This document shows, in pieces, positions 10,294 through 18,787 of a DNA stretch of 64,000 bases. The notes below the pieces were generated by a model. It was not told where the DNA came from, did no database searches, and saw nothing but the letters and a program-made list of their open reading frames with translations. The stretch is from Teredinibacter sp. KSP-S5-2 (lineage in GTDB: Bacteria > Pseudomonadota > Gammaproteobacteria > Pseudomonadales > Cellvibrionaceae). The position numbers and the translations under genes are program-made. The stretch's first letter is position 1, and every line of letters starts with the position of its first letter. The stretch is taken from NCBI RefSeq assembly GCF_032773895.1, contig NZ_CP120416.1:3687001-3751000 (forward strand), read 5' to 3'.

Positions 10294-11097
10294 CTACTTT
10301 ATGAAGGGAACCACCAACCAGTCTTCTGCATAAAAATTGTCGGGCATTTTTTGCAATGCATCATCCGGGCAAAACTCGATATCGTTGAAGGGAGGCTTGA
10401 CCCCATTATTAAGCGCCAAATGCAAAAACGCCAAACCTTCAAGCCATAAGTATTTATGGGCAATAAACTTGGGCGGGCTGGTGGTAAAAGCCATTGTTTT
10501 TGCTGCCACTTCTTCTCGGTAGTCAAATAAAGCACTTTCAAATAGCGGCCAAAAATCATTCATGGTTAAGTCGTCTAGCCCAAGCAAGGCATAAATCATT
10601 TCCAATTTGGTTGTATCTTCCGTAACACGTTTATAGGCATTTAGCTGTGCTTCAATCTCTTCAGAGAGCTCACACTTATTATTGGCAAGCAATAAGAGAA
10701 GCCAGCATAAGTGAAAGTTATCTTCGTATTCCAATTTTGGCGTTGGCACCTGTGGCAGTACAGTACGAATACGAGCGAGTAAAGGCATATCACCCGTAAT
10801 AATTGCCGCCATTAGCGGGGCGTTATAGGTAAGCAGGGGTTGATGCTGGTAATGGTTTTGGCTAGTACCTAAAAAGCGCACCCAATTATTGGCGCTTCTA
10901 TACAGGTTCGCAAAAAACATTGGGGGCTTGACATCAATAAACATAGATGCCGCTGATAAGGTTAAAAATAAATCGCATACCTTCCTGACATCGTCCCGAA
11001 ATTCTCGCCAGTCGTCATCCAAGCGTATAGGCCAGTTCATATCCTCTAATTGGAATATGGCACCGTCTTGCATGCCTTTTAGGTCAAATTCTGCCAT
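10294..11097 (-). CDS. Imm49-like immunity protein candidate
   Basis: A 267-residue, mostly helical, soluble protein. The C-terminal pattern YLWLEGLAFLHLALNNG followed by an acidic stretch and KMPDNFY resembles Imm49-family immunity proteins, which end in a similar 'leucine/glycine/alanine helix, then P' arrangement. The middle part PLMAAIITGDMPLLARIR is a helical pair typical of the same group. It is the last gene of a four-gene minus-strand operon behind the AHH toxin and the Imm11-like protein, 42 bases after the latter, with GGAAAAAA as a modest ribosome-binding site. That position supports a protective role against a contact-delivered toxin. The family call is by eye; an unrelated helical-repeat protein is possible. 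Confidence 0.55.
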   Translation of the reverse strand: MAEFDLKGMQDGAIFQLEDMNWPIRLDDDWREFRDDVRKVCDLFLTLSAASMFIDVKPPMFFANLYRSANNWVRFLGTSQNHYQHQPLLTYNAPLMAAIITGDMPLLARIRTVLPQVPTPKLEYEDNFHLCWLLLLLANNKCELSEEIEAQLNAYKRVTEDTTKLEMIYALLGLDDLTMNDFWPLFESALFDYREEVAAKTMAFTTSPPKFIAHKYLWLEGLAFLHLALNNGVKPPFNDIEFCPDDALQKMPDNFYAEDWLVVPFIK

Positions 11098-11139
11098 GTT
11101 TTTTCCATTGCGTTGGCGCGACCATATTAAAATACTTAT

Positions 11140-11727
11140 TTATAAACCATTCCATCCGTCAGCTTTTTTAACCACATAACCTTCAATTCCAGCTTTTTCC
11201 AAGGCTTCTTTAACATCATCACTAATGAAAATTTGATCAAGTTTTTTACTTGCCCGAAATACCTTCGCGTCATCAGGTATAGCTTTATAATCAACTACCA
11301 AGTTTTTTATACGATCAACTTGACTTTCATCTAAAAAACTCATTCTACAACTCGAACTATCCATATCAATAATATCCACGCTTTGTATTACATTGCATAT
11401 AACATAGTCTTTCGATGATATTTCATGTTTATGATCACATAGCCAAATAGGTAAATACTCTATACTTGTTATACCAATTTCATCAAATATTTTTTTAACT
11501 TTGCTATTAACTATTAATAGCGCATTGATGCTGTCTAAGAAATCGTACAACTGAGTACCTTCAGGATATTGTGGATCATAATAGATTTTGCAGTCCTCCA
11601 CAGACGGGTACTCATCTACTAAACTTATACCTTCATCAAACTTGTAAGACTCTGGCATTTCTGAAGATAGCCTTGAAAGAAAGACTGCATCAGACGAACA
11701 GTCTGCGTTAATTGCCCAGTACTTCAT
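11140..11727 (-). CDS. Imm11-family (DUF1629-like) immunity protein
   Basis: A 195-residue soluble protein. Its middle and C-terminal parts carry the Imm11/DUF1629 pattern: YVICNVIQSVDIIDMDSS, then a 30-residue spacer, VFRASKKLDQIFISDDVKEA and EGYVVKKADGW. Proteins of this family are typically encoded immediately after polymorphic or type VI toxins and neutralise them by direct binding. Here the gene starts 12 bases after the stop of the AHH nuclease-like gene, exactly where a cognate immunity gene is expected. The gene is clearly richer in A+T than the flanking thiolase-like gene, in keeping with horizontal acquisition of the toxin-immunity pair. Confidence 0.75.
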   Translation of the reverse strand: MKYWAINADCSSDAVFLSRLSSEMPESYKFDEGISLVDEYPSVEDCKIYYDPQYPEGTQLYDFLDSINALLIVNSKVKKIFDEIGITSIEYLPIWLCDHKHEISSKDYVICNVIQSVDIIDMDSSSCRMSFLDESQVDRIKNLVVDYKAIPDDAKVFRASKKLDQIFISDDVKEALEKAGIEGYVVKKADGWNGL

Positions 11728-11738
11728 ATATTTTTTCT

Positions 11739-12737
11739 CTACTTTAATTTACAGGAAGACTTCTCGGATAAACCTGTGTAATTTTTATCAATACCGGCGT
11801 CGCGACCCTCAACATATGCAGTAATATACTCTTCTCCGAGGGAGTGCAAAAGTTCCCAGCAATCATCCTCTATCCCAGTCATTTGTTTAGCCAGTTTCAC
11901 GCTAACATTAGGGTGAGGCTTTTTTAAATCACCTCTAATATTTTTTATTTGTTTTGATATTACCTCCAACCGTCGCTGCACATGCTTTGTATATCTGGGG
12001 TGGTTAGACGGATGCCGAAGCATTTTATGCACAGGCTGAAAAAACTCCATTTTTGCGGCAGGAAGCGGGATCATATTTCTTTTATTATTTACATTATAAT
12101 CAGACATTAATAGTAAATAGTATTGTTCTTGGGTAAAGACTTCTTCGAAACTTCCATTAACAATATATTCCGAATAAAAAGCACTACCAGGAATCATATG
12201 ATGAGCATTCCACTTATAGGGCATAGAACACCTAGCTTGCTTTCCCGCCTTACTTCTCTGCCTTTTTTTGACATAACCGCTTTTGCTGTCACCCTCTACT
12301 TTTTCTTCTTCACCAGTATACTTCGCTTTGTGGTTAAAATTACACTTTACGGCGCCATATGAATAATACTTTGTAAACACATCAATCAAGTTGGGATATT
12401 CTTCTCCATAAGCTTTTTCAATAAACGATTTTTCAACCGCAAATACATTACCTTCACCGCCGCGATCCTCTAGTCCATCTTTTACTCTTTCAGCATAATA
12501 TTTGTCCTTCCACAAAACAGCGGTTAACTTACCAGTAAAAGGGGTGTGCTCTTCGTTCCCTTTTTTATCTTCAGAAGGAGAGTTTTTCTTTTGTTTTTTG
12601 TTTTCATCATCAGACCAATCTTTAACTTTGGTTCCAAGCTTTTCTAAAAACTCTTCATCTGAAAGATAAGGTTTATTGTTATCTTTATTATATTTACTCT
12701 TTCCATATTCTCGCAGTAGCTCTTGCACGGAAGCCAT
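11739..12737 (-). CDS. AHH-family nuclease toxin
   Basis: A 332-residue protein with the signature of AHH nucleases, predicted DNases of the HNH/endonuclease VII superfamily used as toxin tips: KWNAHHMIPGSAF (AHH at residues 178-180), then YNVNNKRNMIPLP and SNHPRYTKHVQRRLEVI, which supply further conserved His and Asn residues. The N-terminal 160 residues are strongly charged and contain no recognisable PAAR, Rhs, MIX or signal sequence, so the delivery route is unclear. The start at 12737 has a good GGAGAT ribosome-binding site. The gene lies 20 bases after the thiolase-like gene and just before the Imm11-like gene. The active site looks intact. The nuclease activity is inferred from family. 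Confidence 0.8.
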   Translation of the reverse strand: MASVQELLREYGKSKYNKDNNKPYLSDEEFLEKLGTKVKDWSDDENKKQKKNSPSEDKKGNEEHTPFTGKLTAVLWKDKYYAERVKDGLEDRGGEGNVFAVEKSFIEKAYGEEYPNLIDVFTKYYSYGAVKCNFNHKAKYTGEEEKVEGDSKSGYVKKRQRSKAGKQARCSMPYKWNAHHMIPGSAFYSEYIVNGSFEEVFTQEQYYLLLMSDYNVNNKRNMIPLPAAKMEFFQPVHKMLRHPSNHPRYTKHVQRRLEVISKQIKNIRGDLKKPHPNVSVKLAKQMTGIEDDCWELLHSLGEEYITAYVEGRDAGIDKNYTGLSEKSSCKLK

Positions 12738-12757
12738 TTAAATATCTCCGGAATTTG

Positions 12758-13837
12758 TTATACGGTTATACGAATCAGAGCTCGCCGGCCACTGTCTTCA
12801 GACAAGCTAATTAAAAAATTACACTGCCTGGCGTATTGCCTTTCCACACTAGCCACTAAGGTTATCAGAGCCAACGCTCCCATCATTGCACCTACTTCAC
12901 CGAACCCCAGTGCAGGAATATGCTCCTCTGGTGGAGGTAGTTTGGGGTAGCGAGTTTTTAACAGCACTTGGAGCATGCCATATTCCATTGCTCGGTTTTC
13001 CTGTCCATTTATGTCCAGTATCAATTCCGGGTAGTAGCGTAATTCTTCTGGCAAAAGCTGCTCGTACAACGCAAAAAGTTTTTTGCCCGACCAGGACTCC
13101 ACCTCCGCGTCTCCATCGTTTATATCAAAGGTTGTTCTATCCATGGCAATGTCCACAGACATTGGCACGCCCCCCTGGCCACCTGCAGTACTCACCAGAA
13201 TAATGGCTGCACCTTCGCCGGGAATGTAACCCACTGGGTTGTCTGCGGTTTTCAGCATGTCGCATTCCAGTTGAAGCTCCAGATCTTCTGCACCCAGAAG
13301 GCTATCCGAAATCATAAGCAGGCAATGGTCGGCCTCAGCGTTGGCGAGTATTTCCTTGGCTTTTTGCAGTATACGGGCAAAAGCCAAACGATCGCCGAAC
13401 ACAGTTTGCAAGGACGCCTGGTTTAGAGCAGGGTTTAATTGGTGGAGCAGGTTCGGAACAAAAGAATCAAGATAAATACGCAGGTATTCTTCACGTGGCG
13501 TATTGGGTGCAACCCCCAGGTCAATCTCCCTGTCGTAGGGGTCAGGTAGCGCCAATAAAACAGCGACACGACCGGGAACAGCGTGCTTTAGGTTTGCCAG
13601 TAAATCACCATAAGCCCGTTGTAACATTTTGATTGTACGCCCGGTATCCGCATAACCATTTAGTGCTGGTGCAGCAGCAACTGTTAGTGGTGAGGGTTCT
13701 TCGTCTCCGGGAAACATAAGCTGCATATGATCGTGAGCTGCAAAGCGATTTAGTCCTGCACGGTATGCCGCGCAGGCATCTTTGTACCCTCCCAGAGATG
13801 AGCAAAGACCTATGCCAGTAATGTTAACTGTGTCCAC
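12758..13837 (-). CDS. Thiolase-fold (ketoacyl-synthase-like) protein of a toxin operon
   Basis: A 359-residue protein related to beta-ketoacyl-ACP synthases: VNITGIGLCSSLGG at the N-terminus, ISDSLLGAEDLELQ and NPVGYIPGEGAAIILVS in the middle, and LGFGEVGAMMGALALITLV at the C-terminus. I cannot find the catalytic cysteine environment or the usual pair of active-site histidines, so it may be a non-catalytic thiolase-fold protein. Similar proteins are known next to DUF4150/PAAR and DUF2169 genes in type VI effector loci, where they sit upstream of the toxin; here those partners are absent. It starts with GTG at 13837 after an AAGAG ribosome-binding site and is the first gene of the operon. It has a visibly higher GC content than the toxin gene. 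Confidence 0.72.
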   Translation of the reverse strand: MDTVNITGIGLCSSLGGYKDACAAYRAGLNRFAAHDHMQLMFPGDEEPSPLTVAAAPALNGYADTGRTIKMLQRAYGDLLANLKHAVPGRVAVLLALPDPYDREIDLGVAPNTPREEYLRIYLDSFVPNLLHQLNPALNQASLQTVFGDRLAFARILQKAKEILANAEADHCLLMISDSLLGAEDLELQLECDMLKTADNPVGYIPGEGAAIILVSTAGGQGGVPMSVDIAMDRTTFDINDGDAEVESWSGKKLFALYEQLLPEELRYYPELILDINGQENRAMEYGMLQVLLKTRYPKLPPPEEHIPALGFGEVGAMMGALALITLVASVERQYARQCNFLISLSEDSGRRALIRITV

Positions 13838-14089
13838 TTGAGGCTCTTAAGTTTTTTTATTGTTTGAGTACCCGCTTTTTATGTATGACTATTAAATTAC
13901 ATTTACATAATCTTAGGTGTAAAAAACGGTTTAACAGAATCACAGTTTTATACATAAATGGCACACTAGTTTTCATATGTGTATTAAAAGTACATAGAAG
14001 GACTTTTGACCAAGGTTAAGTGCTGCATAGATGTAATACAGCAAAAACCGTATCGGCTGTTGTTGTCCGAATCGCTCCAATAAGGTCAG

Positions 14090-14125
14090 AAAAAAAAAGC
14101 CGCTTTCAGATGAGAATTAAAAGCG
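14090..14125 (-). terminator. Rho-independent terminator of the flagellin gene
   Basis: On the minus strand, just after the flagellin stop, CGCTTT pairs with AAAGCG around an 11-13 base loop and is followed by GC and a run of nine T. It ends flagellin transcription before the toxin operon. Confidence 0.8.
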
Positions 14126-14127
14126 TG

Positions 14128-17100
14128 TTAGTTGAGTAGCTGAAGCACAGATTGTGGACGCTGGTTCGCTTGCGCGACCATGGTCTGTGAGGCTTGCTGC
14201 AATACTTGAGCACGGGAAAGTTGGGCGGTTTCTGCCGCGTAGTCGGCATCCACAATACGGGAGCGGGCACCGGCTGTTTTTTCTGCAATGGTGGCTAAAT
14301 TATTCACGGTAAATTCAAGCCGATTGTTGATTGCCCCCAATTCAGAGCGCGCATCGTTGATGGTTTCCAGCGCGTTATCCACCACTTCAATGGCATTTTG
14401 CGCTTCCCTGGCGGTTGCCACGCTGATACTGGACAAACTGGAGCCGGCAAGGCCTTCGATCTCCGCGTTCATATCCCGTAACCCGGTGGCGGTTTCGCCA
14501 TCGTCAGTCACGGAAACACGAATATCCTGGTCGTTTATAGAAGTGAGCTGAATACGCGGGCCAATGGTAAACACTTCATCGCCAATACGATTATCCGCAT
14601 CAGTATCGGTTAAGTTTTCGGTGCCGTCGACACCAAACGAAATACCCAAGCGATGCAATGTTTGCAAACCACGATTATTGCCCAGTGAAACCTGAATTGC
14701 CGATGAGCCTTGCAACTGAAGCTCACCGTTATCGTCAATGGAAGCAATCACGCCAGTGGTGATTGCCTGAGCATTAATTTCATCGAGAATGGTTTGGGTA
14801 TCCGTCAGGTCAGACAATGCAATTTCAGTGTCATTCAGTTTGATAGAGCCTGTTCCTACTCCCACGTTAGTCAGGCCTAACTCGGTAAACAATGCGCCGC
14901 CAACACTATCACTCCAATTAAGCGTATTTTCAGAATGGACATGTAAACGGCCCGTGTCGTCAGCATAGGCGGTGGCACCATGGTAATCAGTCAATGCATT
15001 AATGGCCGCAGCAATATCCGAGGCCACATCACCACCATTCACAGCAACCCCCACACCATTAATGCCGAGGAATCCGGCGTTAACAATGCCACCAACCGGT
15101 GCAGCGGAATAGTTTTCAATAGAGGTTCCGGTATCCATACGGAAAGATTGTTGAGCCACTATAGCTGCCACCACATTAGTGTCTGCGGTTGCATTGTTGA
15201 TTGCGTCCACTTTGGCCATCAGCCCCTGATTAGCCTCGACAGGTTCAATCGACACGCCATTGATAATCAAGTCATTGGCATTGAGCGCCGCCATTTGCCC
15301 AGAGGAATCCAACACCTGACCGAGTACGCTGCCCTGCTGTTCCACAGCCATTAGGCCGAGCAAGCTTAAATCGGCATCCACCCCATTGGCTCCCAAGGTA
15401 ACCGTCACGGGGTCACCGCCATCGGAAGTGAGCACTAACTGTGCGTCTGACGTCAGCAAACCACCGGAGTATTGCGCAGGAATAATGAGGTTAAAATCCT
15501 GTGCGGGTCCGATGGCGGTATTGTTTATCACATCCTCAGCATTTAGTGCGCTACCACCATAATCCGAGCCGTGAATCGCACCGGTATCCGTTTCGGTGCC
15601 GATGCCGCCCTCGAAATTTAAGTTGGTGGTCATATAGGTATAACCGGTGGTATCAAAATCCGTCTCAAACGAAGCCAGACTGTTCCACCCCGTTGCACCG
15701 CCGTGATCGCTGGCCACATTGGCCAACGCCGTGCTGATATCATCGCCTGCGGATAAGTAAGCCATCACTTCGTCGATACCTGTACCACCCGCTGCAATAA
15801 TATCCTCATGCATCATTTTGACTGCAACATATCCGGCTGAATAGCCAACTGCAGTAATGCCACCACCGCCGATTTTCCCGGTGGCAAACGCGGTGGATAA
15901 TTCCGCCTGGTTGTCCAGATTACCCCCGGCAATATCCAGTTCCACACGCTCATCACCACCATGAATCAGTTCCGACGCGCCCTCTTTAAACCACTCGGGT
16001 AGCACCGTTGAACGCATATCCATATTTCTAAACATCACCGCATGAACCATTTCGTGGGTGATGATGCGATCCATATACAGATAGGGGCTGCCGCCGCTGG
16101 GGTCACCGGATGCGGTAAAGTCAGCCATATCCACTTCCAGTGTGAGGCTGGTGCCCAACCCGCCGCCACCAGGAACCAGAGCCGTGACTCTGGCAGCCAC
16201 ATCACCCACACCATCGGTAAAGGTGAGATCCAGGGTTAAATCCACACCGTCACCCTTAATACCGAAATAGGTTTCTATAAGATTCTCTGCCTGGGCAATC
16301 CAGTTGGAGGTTAACCCTTCCACCACTTCGGCAATATCCGGGTCAGCAATTTGCGTAGAGTTAATGCCAGTGGCGCTGCCTTGGGTGGTGTCCTGCACTG
16401 TCATAGTGGCGAACTTGTCGCTAGTAAGGACTAACTTACCCTCGTCACTGAGAGATGCGTTAATGAGTGAACCAGCTTTCTGATTAATTTTATCGACCAG
16501 CTCGTCCAGAGACTGTGTATCGGAAATAGAAAAACTTTGTGATGTGCCATCCAGCAGGACACCGGAAATATTCACCGCCTCGCTGCCACTTAAATAGCCA
16601 TCCCCCGCACTCGGGCTTTCGACAGTCAGGATGCTAGTGGCTGATACTCCAGAGACATTGTTATTAATGTCATCCAATAAAGCTTGCAAGGTACTGCCAC
16701 TGCTCAAGGCACTGAGGGAATAACCATTAATTTTTAATGCTCCCGAAGCCAAATCTGCAGCCAAACCACCACTGCCATCAATATTCATTTGCGCGCCGAC
16801 CAGGTCGCCACTGGTTGACGCCAAGCCCAGACTATTGGAATCCATTGCTGGAATACCAAATGAAATGGTCTGGTAAGCCTCTGCACCTACCTGGATATCA
16901 ATATTTTGTTGTGAACCTTCTAGGATTTTCTGGCCGTTAAAGCTGGTGGTCTCAGCAATACGGTTAACTTCGGAAACCAACTGTTGGACTTCGGCATCGA
17001 GAGTCGCCCGGTCAGAATCTGAATAGATGCCATTGGCGGCTTGAATCGATAATTCGCGAACACGTTGCAGTAAGTTTGTACTTTCGTCCAGCGCCCCCTC

Positions 17101-17334
17101 AGCGACCTGGATCATCGACACCCCATCCATAGCGTTACGCACGGCTTGGTTCAAGCCTCGGATCTGAGAAGTCATTCGGTTACTGATGGCCAACCCAGCC
17201 GCATCGTCGGCAGCAGAGTTAATTCGCTTGCCCGATGCCAAACGCTCGCTTGCAATATCCAGCTCTCGGCCCGAGCTTGCCAACTGACGCTGCGCATTCA
17301 ATGAAGCAATATTTGAATTAATAATCAGGGCCAT
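14128..17334 (-). CDS. Flagellinolysin: flagellin with an inserted zinc metallopeptidase domain
   Basis: Flagellar filament subunit of 1068 residues, about twice the usual length. The N-terminal D0/D1 begins MALIINSNIASLNAQRQL and continues through ASERLASGKRINSAADDAAG and GIYSDSDRATLDAEV; the C-terminal D1/D0 ends with NNLATIAEKTAGARSRIVDA and the polymerisation tail. The middle, normally the surface-exposed variable region, contains a gluzincin-type metallopeptidase with HEMVH at residues 427-431 and, 20 residues later, WFKEGASE, whose Glu451 (or Glu455) is the likely third zinc ligand. This matches the flagellinolysin family (M9B collagenase-like peptidase in flagellin), shown to build proteolytic filaments. 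After the peptidase come further repeated flagellin-type beta units. The ATG at 17334 is chosen because an upstream GTG at 17415 lies inside the promoter. An AAAAGGAAA stretch precedes the ATG. Confidence 0.93.
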   Translation of the reverse strand: MALIINSNIASLNAQRQLASSGRELDIASERLASGKRINSAADDAAGLAISNRMTSQIRGLNQAVRNAMDGVSMIQVAEGALDESTNLLQRVRELSIQAANGIYSDSDRATLDAEVQQLVSEVNRIAETTSFNGQKILEGSQQNIDIQVGAEAYQTISFGIPAMDSNSLGLASTSGDLVGAQMNIDGSGGLAADLASGALKINGYSLSALSSGSTLQALLDDINNNVSGVSATSILTVESPSAGDGYLSGSEAVNISGVLLDGTSQSFSISDTQSLDELVDKINQKAGSLINASLSDEGKLVLTSDKFATMTVQDTTQGSATGINSTQIADPDIAEVVEGLTSNWIAQAENLIETYFGIKGDGVDLTLDLTFTDGVGDVAARVTALVPGGGGLGTSLTLEVDMADFTASGDPSGGSPYLYMDRIITHEMVHAVMFRNMDMRSTVLPEWFKEGASELIHGGDERVELDIAGGNLDNQAELSTAFATGKIGGGGITAVGYSAGYVAVKMMHEDIIAAGGTGIDEVMAYLSAGDDISTALANVASDHGGATGWNSLASFETDFDTTGYTYMTTNLNFEGGIGTETDTGAIHGSDYGGSALNAEDVINNTAIGPAQDFNLIIPAQYSGGLLTSDAQLVLTSDGGDPVTVTLGANGVDADLSLLGLMAVEQQGSVLGQVLDSSGQMAALNANDLIINGVSIEPVEANQGLMAKVDAINNATADTNVVAAIVAQQSFRMDTGTSIENYSAAPVGGIVNAGFLGINGVGVAVNGGDVASDIAAAINALTDYHGATAYADDTGRLHVHSENTLNWSDSVGGALFTELGLTNVGVGTGSIKLNDTEIALSDLTDTQTILDEINAQAITTGVIASIDDNGELQLQGSSAIQVSLGNNRGLQTLHRLGISFGVDGTENLTDTDADNRIGDEVFTIGPRIQLTSINDQDIRVSVTDDGETATGLRDMNAEIEGLAGSSLSSISVATAREAQNAIEVVDNALETINDARSELGAINNRLEFTVNNLATIAEKTAGARSRIVDADYAAETAQLSRAQVLQQASQTMVAQANQRPQSVLQLLN

Positions 17335-17363
17335 GCAGACGCGGTTTCCTTTTATGGTAAAAC

Positions 17364-17386
17364 GACTCCCCTTTTTCCGAGGAGTC
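17364..17386 (-). promoter_or_regulatory. Hairpin in the flagellin 5' untranslated leader
   Basis: GACTCC and GGAGTC form a 6-bp perfect stem with an 11-base A/G-rich loop in the predicted flagellin leader, between the sigma-28 promoter and the start codon. It could stabilise the transcript or modulate translation; its function is inferred only. Confidence 0.5.
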
Positions 17387-17398
17387 ACCTCAAAAGAA

Positions 17399-17425
17399 AT
17401 AGCGGCTAAATTCACAAAGTTTTTA
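17399..17425 (-). promoter_or_regulatory. Sigma-28 (FliA) promoter of the flagellin gene
   Basis: Read on the minus strand: TAAAAACT, an 11-base spacer, then GCCGCTAT. This compares with the consensus TAAAGTTT-N11-GCCGATAA (five of eight and six of eight matches, exact spacing). The expected transcript start is near 17392, giving a leader of about 58 bases. It indicates late-class flagellar control by FliA. Confidence 0.82.
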
Positions 17426-17740
17426 AGAACTTTTTTTCATGGTTTACGATATGAATTCTTGGTGAATAGGATTAAGAGAAAAAGACCATACGGATAAACT
17501 AAAAAACCAAGACGCGAAATATGAAAAGGAAAATATAGTGCCAATGTTATGCAGACAAAATTAGCAAAGGACATCCCTTAACTGACCCATCGGTACAGGA
17601 GATGCTCAAAGGGTAAAACAGATACTCACTCCCCGACGTTTAGTGACTATCTATTACATTAGATAACACATCTGCAACGGAGAAAGGCACGGAGAAAAGA
17701 ATATACTCAACCATCTATTTACCTATCAGGACGAAGCGCA
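17426..17740. other. Intergenic region between flagellin promoter and divergent gene
   Basis: About 315 bases. Apart from the flagellin promoter at its left edge, I see no gene, RNA or clear hairpin. It should contain the promoter of the serine-hydrolase-like gene. Confidence 0.5.
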
Positions 17741-18787
17741 ATGCCTGAAAAAATCGCATTCCAGCACATTTCAAGCAGACAAACCACCAATCCAAAATGG
17801 TTTTCTCCAGAAAAACAGTTAGCAGCTTCGTGCAATCCCCCTAATTTGTCACTAATAAACCATTTGACCATGCAAATGGAAAGGTTTATCTCCGCCTACC
17901 AAGTGCCAGATCTTAGTATTGCTTTAGTGGATAACGCATCAACAATTTGGACAAAGAGTTTTCAGCATGGTGGAAACCGCCGGAAAGCATATGCTGATAA
18001 TGAGCAAGCCCGCTATTCTGTCAACACATTAAGTCACGTATTAACAGCCATAGCCATAATGCAGCAAATGGAACAGGGAAATTTATCGATAGACAAACCA
18101 TACAGTGCGCTTTTCCCATATATGCCAGGCGCGACTTTTACCTTGCGTGACTTATTGAGTTATCCATCGAAATTGGATCAGTTATATTTAAAAAATCAGA
18201 ACACACCTTTACCACGCTCAAAGGGTTCATCCGTAGAAAGCTATTCTCACGCTCTTACCTGTGCAGCGCTTGAACAGGCCTCAAGGCAGAGCATTGTCGA
18301 CTATATGAACCGACAACTTTTACCGCAGTTGAATATGCGTCAGTCGAGCTTCCATGTGCGAGCATTCAGTGACAAACCAAACAACAAGTCCGATAACTCT
18401 GCATTTTCCAGCCGCCTGCAAACAACGATTGACGATTTATCTCAAATTATAAAAATGGTGAACCGTCGAGGAGCATCCAGTGCAGAGAGAGTGCTTCACC
18501 CTGACACCATTAACACAATGATAAACCCACAAACACCGACTCAGGAATTGAGTCACTACGGCTTAGGCTGGCACATTTTTGAAGAAACTCAAAACAGCAA
18601 ACTGGTTGGGCATTTGGAACTATCAGCATTTAGCTCAAGTTCAGTTATGCTGTTGGATATGCATACTCAAGTAGGCATAGCCCTGTTAACCAATAACCAG
18701 CAATGCCAGTTACCGCTATACACCATTGCCAAAAAAGCGCTGACACACATGATTAATATTAAACGTCATGACAGCGGATCAATATAA
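17741..18787 (+). CDS. Serine-hydrolase-like protein (beta-lactamase fold) with replaced catalytic residues
   Basis: A 348-residue relative of class C beta-lactamase/penicillin-binding-like serine hydrolases. The fold-specific context is clear: NEQARYSVNTLSHVLTAIA, QGNLSIDKPYSALFP, LRDLLSYPSKL and LLPQLNMRQSSF match the usual 'SVSK..TA..', 'G.L.LD.pv...P', 'LL.HtSGL' and 'PLGM..T' blocks. At the catalytic S-x-x-K position it has Thr96-Leu-Ser-His99, the Y-x-N motif is Tyr168-Ser-His170, and the H/K-T-G motif is reduced to Gly-His291-Leu. All three are unlike an active enzyme, so a binding or regulatory role is likely. There is no signal peptide, which is also unusual. The ATG at 17741 has AGGACG upstream. 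It is transcribed away from the flagellin gene. Confidence 0.8.
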   Translation: MPEKIAFQHISSRQTTNPKWFSPEKQLAASCNPPNLSLINHLTMQMERFISAYQVPDLSIALVDNASTIWTKSFQHGGNRRKAYADNEQARYSVNTLSHVLTAIAIMQQMEQGNLSIDKPYSALFPYMPGATFTLRDLLSYPSKLDQLYLKNQNTPLPRSKGSSVESYSHALTCAALEQASRQSIVDYMNRQLLPQLNMRQSSFHVRAFSDKPNNKSDNSAFSSRLQTTIDDLSQIIKMVNRRGASSAERVLHPDTINTMINPQTPTQELSHYGLGWHIFEETQNSKLVGHLELSAFSSSSVMLLDMHTQVGIALLTNNQQCQLPLYTIAKKALTHMINIKRHDSGSI

